Assembly (NCBI GenBank): GCA_025360395.1
Contig: JANYCH010000206.1
Location: 1-10,919 of the forward strand
Direction of reading: 5' to 3'
DNA from: Cytophagales bacterium
Lineage (GTDB): Bacteria > Bacteroidota > Bacteroidia > Cytophagales > UBA9547
DNA length: 10,919 nucleotides
Under the pieces are notes generated by a model that was given only the letters and a program-made list of their open reading frames with translations, was not told where the DNA came from and made no database searches. Positions 1 to 7,993 of this stretch are shown piece by piece. A program made the translations under genes and the position numbers. How positions within the stretch are numbered: the stretch's first letter is position 1; every line of letters begins with the position of its first letter.

Positions 1-1304
1 AAAATATCAGAAACTACACGAATGGTGTAAGGATTTTCATTATCGGGAGGAAGCACTTTTTTCAAAGCCCTTAGCGCTAAATTACCATGCCCGACTTCTC
101 TTCTTCCTGGTCCTCTGTTTGGCTTAACTTCGCCGGTAGAGAAAGCAGGAAAATTATAATGAAGCATGAATTTGTTGGTGCCATTTATCATGGCAGAATC
201 TATTATCTGCTCGTCAAGTTTGGTACCCAATGTAACAGTTGTCAATGATTGTGTTTCACCTCTTGTAAACACAGCAGAACCGTGTGCACCTGGCAAATAC
301 CCAACTTCAGACCAAATGCCTCTGATCTGATCAGTTTTTCTACCATCCAAACGTACCCTTTCATTCAACGTAAGGTTACGTGCTGCATGATATAGGACAT
401 CATGATAATATTTTTTAATTAAATCTTTGCTTTCAGTAGTATCAGCAGGCAATGCAGCGATATAATCTTTTACAATTTTATTGAAGGCCTCCCCACGAAG
501 GTTTTTATTAGAAATACACTGTTTTGCAACTTCGTATGCTTTAGGATAAAGCAAATCGTATATTTTTTGTTTTAAAGCTTCATCATTTGTTTCGTGATTA
601 TATTCACGTTTGTTGATGTTGCCTACAGCTGCGACAAGCTCTAACTGAGCCTGGCACTGAACTTTGATTGCTTCGTGAGCAAATTTCATGGCTTCTAGCA
701 TATCAGCTTCTGAAATCTCGTTCGCTTCTCCTTCTACCATGACAATGTCATTGGCTGAAGCAGCGACCATCAATTCCAAGTCAGCTCTCTCAATATCAGT
801 AGGGGATGGATTGATAACATATTTGCCATCAACACGTGCTACCCTTACTTCAGATATAGGACCTTTGAAAGGAATGTTTGAGATACAAATCGCAGCAGAT
901 GCCGCTAATCCTGCAAGGCAGTCTGGCTGTACATCTTTGTCTGCAGATATAAGCGTGATAATTACCTGAGTATCGGCGTGATAATCTTCCGGGAACAAAG
1001 GACGTAGCGCCCTGTCAACCAAACGGCTTATCAATATTTCGTAGTCTGAAAGTCTGGCTTCCCTTCTTAAAAATCCTCCTGGAATGCGTCCGGCAGATGC
1101 AAATTTCTCCTGGTAGTCAACAGACAAAGGTAAAAAGTCGATACCTTCTTTTGCTTCTTTTGCAGAAACAACAGTAGCAAGTAACATGGCATCACCAAGT
1201 TTTACTACTACAGCACCGTCAGCTTGTTTTGCAAGTTTGCCTGTTTCAATGGTCACTTGCCTGCCATCTGGAAGGGAAAATGATTTGGTTACTAAATTAT
1301 ACAT
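1..1304 (-). CDS. pnp: Polynucleotide phosphorylase (PNPase), N-terminal 434 residues; 3' end cut by window edge
   Basis: PNPase is a 3'-5' exoribonuclease that degrades RNA with phosphate, releasing nucleoside diphosphates; it acts in the cytoplasm as a trimer in mRNA turnover. The translated minus strand begins MYNLVTKSFSLPDGRQVTIE and shows the first RNase PH domain, including the conserved loop GRIPGGFLRREARLSD (about residues 72-87). The helical linker follows, then the start of the second RNase PH domain with GPGRREVGHG (about 398-407), the counterpart of the E. coli phosphate/RNA-binding RR loop. The frame is open to base 3 and ends in VVSDI, so the catalytic GSSS stretch and the KH and S1 domains lie outside the window. 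Full-length members have about 700 residues. The ATG at 1304 was chosen because an in-frame TAA lies two codons upstream and the N-terminus matches the family. No Shine-Dalgarno sequence is evident. It lies 91 bases downstream of rpsO, the usual bacterial arrangement. Confidence 0.97.
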   Translation of the reverse strand, partial: MYNLVTKSFSLPDGRQVTIETGKLAKQADGAVVVKLGDAMLLATVVSAKEAKEGIDFLPLSVDYQEKFASAGRIPGGFLRREARLSDYEILISRLVDRALRPLFPEDYHADTQVIITLISADKDVQPDCLAGLAASAAICISNIPFKGPISEVRVARVDGKYVINPSPTDIERADLELMVAASANDIVMVEGEANEISEADMLEAMKFAHEAIKVQCQAQLELVAAVGNINKREYNHETNDEALKQKIYDLLYPKAYEVAKQCISNKNLRGEAFNKIVKDYIAALPADTTESKDLIKKYYHDVLYHAARNLTLNERVRLDGRKTDQIRGIWSEVGYLPGAHGSAVFTRGETQSLTTVTLGTKLDEQIIDSAMINGTNKFMLHYNFPAFSTGEVKPNRGPGRREVGHGNLALRALKKVLPPDNENPYTIRVVSDI

Positions 1305-1334
1305 CAATTAATGGTGATGAGTTGGTTGTAAACG

Positions 1335-1372
1335 AAACAAAAACAGGGAGAATTGTAAACAATCCCCCTGTT
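1335..1372 (-). terminator. Hairpin plus T-run in the rpsO-pnp spacer: partial terminator or RNA-processing site
   Basis: On the minus strand, AACAGGGGGATTG pairs with CAATTCTCCCTGTT. This gives a stem of about 13 base pairs with one bulged T, one G-T pair and a TTTA loop. It is followed directly by TTTTTGTTT. The complementary strand has no T-run after the stem, so the signal points along rpsO-pnp transcription. In E. coli the same spacer holds a leaky terminator after rpsO and an RNase III-cut hairpin used in pnp autoregulation. That parallel is inference, and which of the two roles applies cannot be told from sequence alone. Confidence 0.6.
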
Positions 1373-1395
1373 CAAGTGAAAATCCTGAAAGCTGA

Positions 1396-1671
1396 TTACT
1401 TTCTGATCGATAGGTCGGCTATAAGATGACGATATCTTTCGATAGCGTTATTCTGAAGGTAGGTAAGAAGTCTTTTTCTTTTTCCTACCAGCTTTAAAAG
1501 ACCTTGACGTGAGTGATGGTCTTTTGGGAACAGCTTTAAATGCTCATTGATACTATTGATCCTGAAGGTGAAAAGGGCAACCTGAGACTCTGGAGAGCCT
1601 GTATCAGTTGAAGCCTTTTTTATACCGTGTTTTTTAAACAGTTCTTGTTTAATTTCGGAAGTCAAATACAT
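1396..1671 (-). CDS. rpsO: 30S ribosomal protein S15
   Basis: S15 is a primary binding protein of the 30S subunit that contacts the central domain of 16S rRNA and helps form the bridge to 50S. The 91-residue product matches the family's usual length of about 89. It carries the signature blocks DTGSPESQVALFTFRI (about residues 23-38), KDHHSRQGLLKLVGKRKRLL (50-69) and the C-terminal helix with ERYRHLIADL. The HHS triplet near residues 52-54 and the basic run after it are the known rRNA-contacting parts. The ATG at 1671 gives MYLTSEIKQELFKKHG, a normal N-terminus, with an A/G-rich stretch (AAGAGAAAT) just upstream rather than a true Shine-Dalgarno sequence. A TAnnTTTG promoter element lies about 40 bases upstream. 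pnp follows downstream, so the pair is probably one operon with a hairpin between. Confidence 0.98.
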   Translation of the reverse strand: MYLTSEIKQELFKKHGIKKASTDTGSPESQVALFTFRINSINEHLKLFPKDHHSRQGLLKLVGKRKRLLTYLQNNAIERYRHLIADLSIRK

Positions 1672-1709
1672 ATTTCTCTTATTTTACTCTTTTATTCTTT
1701 TAGAATCCG

Positions 1710-1717
1710 CAAAATTA
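1710..1717 (-). promoter_or_regulatory. Candidate Bacteroidota -7 box (TAATTTTG) for rpsO-pnp
   Basis: On the minus strand TAATTTTG is an exact match to the TAnnTTTG consensus of the Bacteroidota primary sigma factor. Transcription would start near 1703, leaving a leader of about 30 bases before rpsO. The partner -33 element (TTG/TTTG) is not clear; only a weak TTTAG lies about 19 bases upstream. The short motif can occur by chance in AT-rich DNA, so its placement is the main support. Confidence 0.45.
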
Positions 1718-1787
1718 AATATAATTTCCGATTAAACTAAATAATTATTTTTTAATTTAATCCAGAAAGAGGAGATTTTTTTCTGAT

Positions 1788-1795
1788 TACTTTTG
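1788..1795 (+). promoter_or_regulatory. Candidate Bacteroidota -7 box (TACTTTTG) for the porV2-like operon
   Basis: TACTTTTG on the plus strand matches TAnnTTTG exactly. It lies 67 bases before the GTG start of the first gene, which would give a leader of roughly 60 bases. No TTTG is found at the expected -33 distance, so the match is partial. The leader contains a short AT-rich inverted repeat CTTATAATAAG (1806-1816) of unknown meaning. Confidence 0.4.
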
Positions 1796-1862
1796 TAAAC
1801 CTAACCTTATAATAAGCAGGCCTTTTTATTCGTTCTATCACAAATATATCTTAAAAACGAAC

Positions 1863-2945
1863 GTGAAACATTCAATCTATTTATTTTTTTGCTTATTATC
1901 TTTGAATGCCTTTGCCCAAACCAGTGCTCCCAAATACAGCAATGAATTTCTTAATATAGGTGCAGGTGCTGCTGCCCTTGGTATGGCTGGAACATCAGTA
2001 TCTTTTGTAGATGATGTAACTTCTGGTTATTGGAATCCTGCAGGACTTAATAAACTCAAAAGCAAATACGAAGGTTCACTTATGCACTCTGAATATTTTG
2101 CCGGTATTGCTAAGTATGATTATGGTGCACTTGCAGTTAAACTTGATACCTCAAGCACCCTGGCTGTTTCAATTGTGAGGTTTGGAGTAGACAACATACC
2201 GGATACCAGATATTTATATGATGCGAACGGAACAATAAATTATAATAACCTCAAAACGTTTTCTGTTGCAGATTATGCAGGTATTATTTCTTATGCTAAA
2301 AAAAATATTTTGTTACGAAATCTAGATCTGGGCGCAAACTTTAAAATTATAAGGAGGCAGGTAGGCCAGTTTGCAAACGCCTGGGGGTTTGGGATTGATG
2401 CCGGAGCTCAATATTACCTGAAAAAATGGAGGTTTGGGTTAATGGCAAGGGACGTAACAGGAACTTATAACGCCTGGTCATTTAATACAGATGAATTTAA
2501 GGATGTGTTTGCCCTTACTGGTAACAGGATCCCAGAAAATAGTGTTGAGGTAACCTTGCCTAAAGCTATTTTAGGGGCTTCCAGGTATTTTACCTTGTTA
2601 AGTAGAATAGGCATTAATGCTGGGGTGGACGCTGATTTTACTTTTGATGGAAAAAGAAATACTGTTATTAGTTCTAATGTGGTCTCAATAGACCCTAAAT
2701 TAGGTCTGGAAGTGAATTATGTTAAAATTGTGTATATAAGGGCAGGTGTCGGCAATATCCAGAAAGTACCTGATTTCAATAAGGAAGTACAAACCAAAGC
2801 CCAAGTGAATTTTGGAATTGGAATAAGGATCAAAAAAATTCAGTTGGATTACGCTTTGGCAAATGTCGGCGATGCAAGGTCCACCGGTGCAAAATCTGAT
2901 GCCCTCTATTCAAATATATTTTCTTTAAAAGTTGGTATTCAATAA
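1863..2945 (+). CDS. porV2: PorV/PorQ-family outer-membrane beta-barrel protein, PorV2-like
   Basis: PorV-type proteins are FadL-like outer-membrane barrels. In the T9SS they collect secreted cargo and pass it to the surface sortase PorU. This 360-residue product starts with a clear signal peptide (MKHSIYLFFCLLSLNAFA, predicted cut before Q19). The family's N-terminal signature follows at about residues 27-62: NEFLNIGAGAAALGMAG, then DDVTSGYWNPAGL. The rest is alternating beta strands ending in NIFSLKVGIQ. It lacks the FLLIxPDARAxGMG form of canonical PorV, and it is followed directly, after 3 bases, by a C25 sortase-like gene, which fits the PorV2/PorU2 pairing. The start is GTG: no upstream in-frame ATG was found and the GTG gives an ideal signal peptide. 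The subfamily name is inferred; PorV/PorQ-family membership is firm. Confidence 0.82.
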   Translation: MKHSIYLFFCLLSLNAFAQTSAPKYSNEFLNIGAGAAALGMAGTSVSFVDDVTSGYWNPAGLNKLKSKYEGSLMHSEYFAGIAKYDYGALAVKLDTSSTLAVSIVRFGVDNIPDTRYLYDANGTINYNNLKTFSVADYAGIISYAKKNILLRNLDLGANFKIIRRQVGQFANAWGFGIDAGAQYYLKKWRFGLMARDVTGTYNAWSFNTDEFKDVFALTGNRIPENSVEVTLPKAILGASRYFTLLSRIGINAGVDADFTFDGKRNTVISSNVVSIDPKLGLEVNYVKIVYIRAGVGNIQKVPDFNKEVQTKAQVNFGIGIRIKKIQLDYALANVGDARSTGAKSDALYSNIFSLKVGIQ

Positions 2946-2948
2946 CCT

Positions 2949-5900
2949 ATGGTTAATTTTTATAAAGCCTTTTTATTTTTTTTACTTTTATTCCTTTACC
3001 AGGGATCATTTAGCCAGGATTTTGGACAGAAATGGATAAATACTGAACAGCAATATGTTAAGGTGCAGGTTGCTGAGAAGGGACTTTACAAGGTTTCATA
3101 TGAACTTCTGAAAGCTAATAATCTGGGGCCGGATTTCTTTCAAGCAAAAAAATTGCAGCTATGGCACCGTGGGAATCAACAAAATATTTTTATTCAGGCT
3201 TCTGGCGATATACTTTCAGAAGGAGATTATTTGTTGTTTTATGGGATAAAAAATAACGGAGAACAGGACGCCCAGCTTTACAACCCTCCCACTGAGCTTT
3301 ATAATCAATTCACGAATTTATTTTCTGATACCTGCGCTTATTTTTTAACTGCATCAAATGCAGGTCCCTGGAAAAGGATGGAAGTATTAAATCAGGATTA
3401 TCCGGCACCTGAAATTGATTTTTTAGGCTACGAACAAGTGAACAATCATTTTGACGATTATTGGCAGGGTGGTTGGGAAGGTGATGATCCTTTGACGGTT
3501 GTATTTCAGCCAGGAGAAGGCTGGGGATCCGGATTATATAATGATCAACAAACTGAGATTTTTGATTTATCTAATTATAGACCGGGACCTGGTTCAACTC
3601 TGGAAGTTTATCTGATAAGCAATGAAAGCAAAATTTTTAGTCCGAAGATTTATTTGAAAGATGGTAATGGTAACCAAACTTTAATAGGGGAATTGAATGA
3701 TACATCTACCACAGAAAGGTATCCGGCTATAAAAAAGCAAGTGGTTTTGCCCGCAGATCTTAATCCTTATATTAAAAACGGAAAACTAGAAGTTTTAATT
3801 GACCATCAGGGCCTTGGGATATTTTGCGTTGGTTATACCCGGATTAATTATTATGGGAATAATGATTTAGCCAATACTAAAAAGAAAGAATTCACTGTTG
3901 AAAATCCAGCCTCGTATTTAAATACTTTAAATAATTCAAGATATGTACTCATTAATGACCGAAATAATGCAATCCTTTTAAAGGACAGCCTGATAGGACT
4001 TAATCGATTGCTTCCTTTAGTTCCTTTAAAAAGCAGGATTTTTTATACAACTGTTCTGGATTCTGTCAAAAGCATCCTGCCGGTAGTTTTCAAAGAATAT
4101 TCCACGAGTAGTTCTCAGTTTCTCGTTATAACACATAGCAAATTATTGTCGGGAAGCCGGGAGTATGCAGGTTATAGAAACTCTATAGCCGGTGGAGGTT
4201 ACGATACATTGGTGGCTGAAATAAATCAGCTTACAGACCAGTTTAGTTATGGAGAAAGAAGTCCTTTAGCAATAAGGAAATTCCTTAACTACCTGAAAAG
4301 CAAAACCCCACAAGCACCACAACATTTGTTTATTGTTGGTTTAGGGATACAAATTGATTATTTCAGGGATTATAGAAAAGATCCATCTCAATCAGCTCCC
4401 TATTACGATCTTGTTATTCCTGCTGGAGTTCCCGGCGGGGATTTTGTATATTCTATCGGACTGGATGGAAAAGATGGGACAAATGGTTATCAAAACTTAC
4501 CTTTTTTACATCCATCTGTTTCTACTGGGCGTCTTTCTGCTAAAACAAATGAACAGGTACTTGATTATTTGAACAAAACCAAAGAACATGACGCTGTCCC
4601 TTATAATGCACCCTGGAAGCGTAATGTTTTGCACTTGAGTGGGGGTTACCAGGACAATAAATCAGTCGAATACAACAAACAACAATCTTCCTTGTTCAAG
4701 TCTTACCTTGATGCATGTGCCACAATAATCCGATATCCTTTTTTAGGGGCGAATGTGACAAATTTTGGTAGGTTTATTAGCGGTGCCACTAAACTAATAG
4801 ATGTTAGCAAAGAAGTGAATAATGGTGTTTCCCTCATTACTTTTCTAGGGCATTCAGGAAGAAGTGTTATAGATGTAAGTATTGGAATGGTTTCTGATGG
4901 TAAAAACTTTTTCAATTATGATAACAGAGGGAAATATCCAATGCTATATCTAAATGGATGTGTAATTGGGAACACTTTCTATGACCCTGTGAACAATGAG
5001 CCCAATTTGATACAAGATTGGGTGTTGACTAAAAACAGAGGAGCTATACTTGCATTATCAAACTCAAGTACTGGTTTTGTTTCTCTTTTAAGGAGAAATA
5101 TTGAAAATACTTATATTACTTTTTTTCGTGATAGTTTAAACTTCAGTAAGCCGGTTGGGGAACAAGCCCGACTTGCCCAAAAGAGATATTATGATGTTAA
5201 TTTAAGCAAGGATATTTACACTTTGGCCTTGCAGCAGACAACAACACTTCAAGGTGATCCTGCTATTAAATTGTTTAGTACAGCCAAGCCAGATTATCTT
5301 CCTTTATGTGAAAAGGCATCAATCAAAGCTTTTGGAAACAGAAAAGTAACGACAGTTCTTGATTCAATTGATTTGGTTATTCCTGTTAAAAATATTGGAT
5401 CTTTTCCAAATAAGGGGTTTGCTATATCTGTAAAAAGGTCTTATTTAAACAATACTAAATCAATACAATATCCCCTCCAATTTTTTCCAGCAGTAAATAC
5501 CTTGGATACATTACATTTTAAAATAAAAGGTGCAATTCCTGGTTCGGCCGGTGCTAATACTTTTGATATAGAAATTGATCCGGAACAAACAGTTGCTGAA
5601 GAGAATGAACAAAATAATACATGTTCGTACACTACCTATTTGCCTGGTGAATCTTTGATTTGCTTAACACCATCGAAATTTAGTATTGTGAATAAACAGC
5701 CTGTTTCATTTACAGCACAATCTACCACCATTAGTGTGACAGAAAGGGATTTCTATTTTGAAATTGACACTACTATTAATTTTAGCAGTGGCTTCAAACA
5801 ATCAAGGACAACCAAATCTTTTAATTTACCAAAGTGGGAAAATATAAGTTTACTCCCCGATGTAAAGGAAAACGATAGCATTGTTTACTATTGGAGAGTA

Positions 5901-7991
5901 AAATATGTTCAACCTCAGGCTAATGAAGACACTGCCTTTAGTGTAAGTTCCTTTATATATATAGGAAAGAGTCCCGAAGGATGGTCCCAGAGTGAGTTTC
6001 CACAGTTTTTTGAAGATGAAAAACGTGCCGTAAAATTAGATCCTTTATCAGGAAAGTGGTTTTTTGACAGACTTTCGTCCGAAATAAAAATAACGACTTT
6101 TGGAATAAATTCTATTAAGCAGAACAACAATGACCAGTTTATGTCTTTCGATGGTGTTCCGGTTGTTTATGATGGTATTTGTTACAAATTTGGTTATGAG
6201 GGCATTTATGCCTTGGTTGTAAATCCTGTAGATTTTTCAATTAGACAAGTGGCTTTTGACGGGTACAATATTTGTAATCCGTTTTTATCCCCTCTGGTAA
6301 GCCGTTTTGTTAAAAACGTATACTGGGATTCAACCCAAACTTATTATGAAGCACTTGATTCAACATTAAGATATCTTGTAAAAGATGGTGAAATCGTGAT
6401 CCTAATGACAGCCGGTGATGCGAAAATTGCAAAATGGCCTGCTGGTTTACGATCAACTTTCAAAGATCTATACGGAGCTACAAAGGTTGACTCCATTAAA
6501 AATGGAAGTCCCTATATATTGATTAGTAGAAAGGGAGGGGGGCAGATTTTGGAAAAATTTCCCATTACTTCAAGCCCGGATGCAGAAATTCTTAACGTAG
6601 ATACTTCTGTTTATAGTCTCGGTTACGCTGGGACAATTACATCTACAGTAATCGGTCCTGCAACCGAATGGGGAAATTTTTTTAGAAATTACACCAAAGC
6701 ACCTCAGGACACGATAATTTTTAACATTATCGGAATTGATAAAAACGGTAAAGAAACTGTGGTAGTCCGAGATATAAAACAAGACAATTTCAGTTTGACA
6801 AATTTAATTGATGCTTCAGTTTATCCTTATATAAAGCTGACAGCTTATAGCCGGACAGTTTCAGCGAATACACCTCAACTGTTAAAATGGCAGGTTATTT
6901 ATCGTAAGGCACCTGAGGGGACTTTAATATTTGACCAAAATTCCAAAGATGATTATGCCGACTTCTTTAAACAAGAGGGTGATACTTCTAAAAAGCTTGT
7001 CTTTATGTTCAAAAATATCTCGTCTGAAACATTTAAACCAAATCTTGTTGTTAGGTACAAAATTATCAGTTCCGAAAAATCAATAATCCATTACGACACA
7101 TTAAAAACTTCCTTGATGCCTGATAGTACTTGGAGGTATTCTTTTAAAGTAAATACACTTGGGCTGAGTGGAAACAATTCTCTTGAGGTTTTTTTCAACC
7201 CTGAACCAGGACAAAAGGAAGAATTCTTAGACAATAATAGATATACTTTGAATTTTAACATTGCAAAAGACAAAATTAACCCTGTTTTGGATGTAGCCTT
7301 TGATGGAGTCAGGATAATGAACGGAGATGTTATTTCTCCAAATCCCACTATCAGTATATCTGTTAATGATGAAAATAAATACCTTAAGATTAAAGATACA
7401 ACAGGTTTGTCAGTAGAGTTGTCCAGACCTTGTGGACAGGCCAATTGTCCATTTGAAAAAGTAAGCCTAACAGGTAATGATGTTGTTTTTTATCCTGCAG
7501 GTGAGAACAATACTTTTGAATTGAAATACAAACCTAAAAACCTGCCTGACGGTATTTATACCCTTAGAGTTCAGGCTAAAGATGTCACAGGCAATATATC
7601 GGGCACTAAACCTTATACGATTCAATTTGAAGTAATCAATGAGGTGGCAGTAAGTAATTTTTTACCATACCCAAACCCATTCTCAACCAGAATGTGGTTT
7701 GTTTATACTTTAACTGGTGATTTGCCAGATCAGATCAGAGTACAGATTTTTACAATTACGGGCAAATTGGTGCGTTCTATATTCATGGATGAACTCGGTC
7801 CCTTAAAAATCGGGACTCATAAAACTGATTTTATTTGGGATGGCACTGATGATTATGGCGACCAGCTTGCAAACGGACTTTATATATACAAGGTAAGTGT
7901 TCGCAAAAATGGAGATCAGATCAAACATCGCACCAATGCCAGCGATGACATGTTTAAAAACGGTTATGGAAAACTTTACATTCTAAGATAA
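2949..7991 (+). CDS. porU2: Giant gingipain-fold (peptidase C25) T9SS sortase-like protein, PorU2-like
   Basis: This resembles PorU, the cell-surface cysteine peptidase that removes C-terminal sorting domains from T9SS cargo and attaches the cargo to lipid. It has 1680 residues, against about 1100-1200 for canonical PorU. In order: signal peptide (cut near S22); PorU-type N-terminal domain (YVKVQVAEKGLYKVSY, about 36-51); C25 peptidase (about 388-773) with candidate catalytic H635 in LGHSG and C671 in LNGCVIGN, plus the closing QGDPAIKLF; a CARDB-like domain (780-897, FDIEIDPEQTVAEENEQNN); an Ig-like region with YYWRVKY; a FAM3/ILEI-like domain (about 1070-1198, DGEIVILMTAGDAKIA and YILISRKGG); a beta-sandwich (about 1238-1324); a second CARDB-like domain (1347-1440); an Ig-like domain (1440-1563); and a C-terminal FlgD/T9SS-type domain with YPNPF (1574-1578) and LANGLYIYKV. 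Domain limits are by eye. The subfamily name and substrate are inference. Confidence 0.83.
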   Translation: MVNFYKAFLFFLLLFLYQGSFSQDFGQKWINTEQQYVKVQVAEKGLYKVSYELLKANNLGPDFFQAKKLQLWHRGNQQNIFIQASGDILSEGDYLLFYGIKNNGEQDAQLYNPPTELYNQFTNLFSDTCAYFLTASNAGPWKRMEVLNQDYPAPEIDFLGYEQVNNHFDDYWQGGWEGDDPLTVVFQPGEGWGSGLYNDQQTEIFDLSNYRPGPGSTLEVYLISNESKIFSPKIYLKDGNGNQTLIGELNDTSTTERYPAIKKQVVLPADLNPYIKNGKLEVLIDHQGLGIFCVGYTRINYYGNNDLANTKKKEFTVENPASYLNTLNNSRYVLINDRNNAILLKDSLIGLNRLLPLVPLKSRIFYTTVLDSVKSILPVVFKEYSTSSSQFLVITHSKLLSGSREYAGYRNSIAGGGYDTLVAEINQLTDQFSYGERSPLAIRKFLNYLKSKTPQAPQHLFIVGLGIQIDYFRDYRKDPSQSAPYYDLVIPAGVPGGDFVYSIGLDGKDGTNGYQNLPFLHPSVSTGRLSAKTNEQVLDYLNKTKEHDAVPYNAPWKRNVLHLSGGYQDNKSVEYNKQQSSLFKSYLDACATIIRYPFLGANVTNFGRFISGATKLIDVSKEVNNGVSLITFLGHSGRSVIDVSIGMVSDGKNFFNYDNRGKYPMLYLNGCVIGNTFYDPVNNEPNLIQDWVLTKNRGAILALSNSSTGFVSLLRRNIENTYITFFRDSLNFSKPVGEQARLAQKRYYDVNLSKDIYTLALQQTTTLQGDPAIKLFSTAKPDYLPLCEKASIKAFGNRKVTTVLDSIDLVIPVKNIGSFPNKGFAISVKRSYLNNTKSIQYPLQFFPAVNTLDTLHFKIKGAIPGSAGANTFDIEIDPEQTVAEENEQNNTCSYTTYLPGESLICLTPSKFSIVNKQPVSFTAQSTTISVTERDFYFEIDTTINFSSGFKQSRTTKSFNLPKWENISLLPDVKENDSIVYYWRVKYVQPQANEDTAFSVSSFIYIGKSPEGWSQSEFPQFFEDEKRAVKLDPLSGKWFFDRLSSEIKITTFGINSIKQNNNDQFMSFDGVPVVYDGICYKFGYEGIYALVVNPVDFSIRQVAFDGYNICNPFLSPLVSRFVKNVYWDSTQTYYEALDSTLRYLVKDGEIVILMTAGDAKIAKWPAGLRSTFKDLYGATKVDSIKNGSPYILISRKGGGQILEKFPITSSPDAEILNVDTSVYSLGYAGTITSTVIGPATEWGNFFRNYTKAPQDTIIFNIIGIDKNGKETVVVRDIKQDNFSLTNLIDASVYPYIKLTAYSRTVSANTPQLLKWQVIYRKAPEGTLIFDQNSKDDYADFFKQEGDTSKKLVFMFKNISSETFKPNLVVRYKIISSEKSIIHYDTLKTSLMPDSTWRYSFKVNTLGLSGNNSLEVFFNPEPGQKEEFLDNNRYTLNFNIAKDKINPVLDVAFDGVRIMNGDVISPNPTISISVNDENKYLKIKDTTGLSVELSRPCGQANCPFEKVSLTGNDVVFYPAGENNTFELKYKPKNLPDGIYTLRVQAKDVTGNISGTKPYTIQFEVINEVAVSNFLPYPNPFSTRMWFVYTLTGDLPDQIRVQIFTITGKLVRSIFMDELGPLKIGTHKTDFIWDGTDDYGDQLANGLYIYKVSVRKNGDQIKHRTNASDDMFKNGYGKLYILR

Positions 7992-7993
7992 AT

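Noticed and set aside
688..969. Open frame on the plus strand within the pnp region
   Set aside because: It lies antisense to strongly conserved PNPase sequence, has low-complexity Ser/Ala-rich translation and resembles no known family.
1806..1816. CTTATAATAAG inverted repeat in the leader of the porV2-like operon as an operator
   Set aside because: It is short, AT-rich and single-copy in the window, so it is likely to occur by chance in this composition.
7091..7444. 117-residue open frame on the minus strand inside the sortase gene
   Set aside because: It is antisense to the well-supported CARDB/Ig region. The translation shows no domain or export signal, and it has no promoter-like context.
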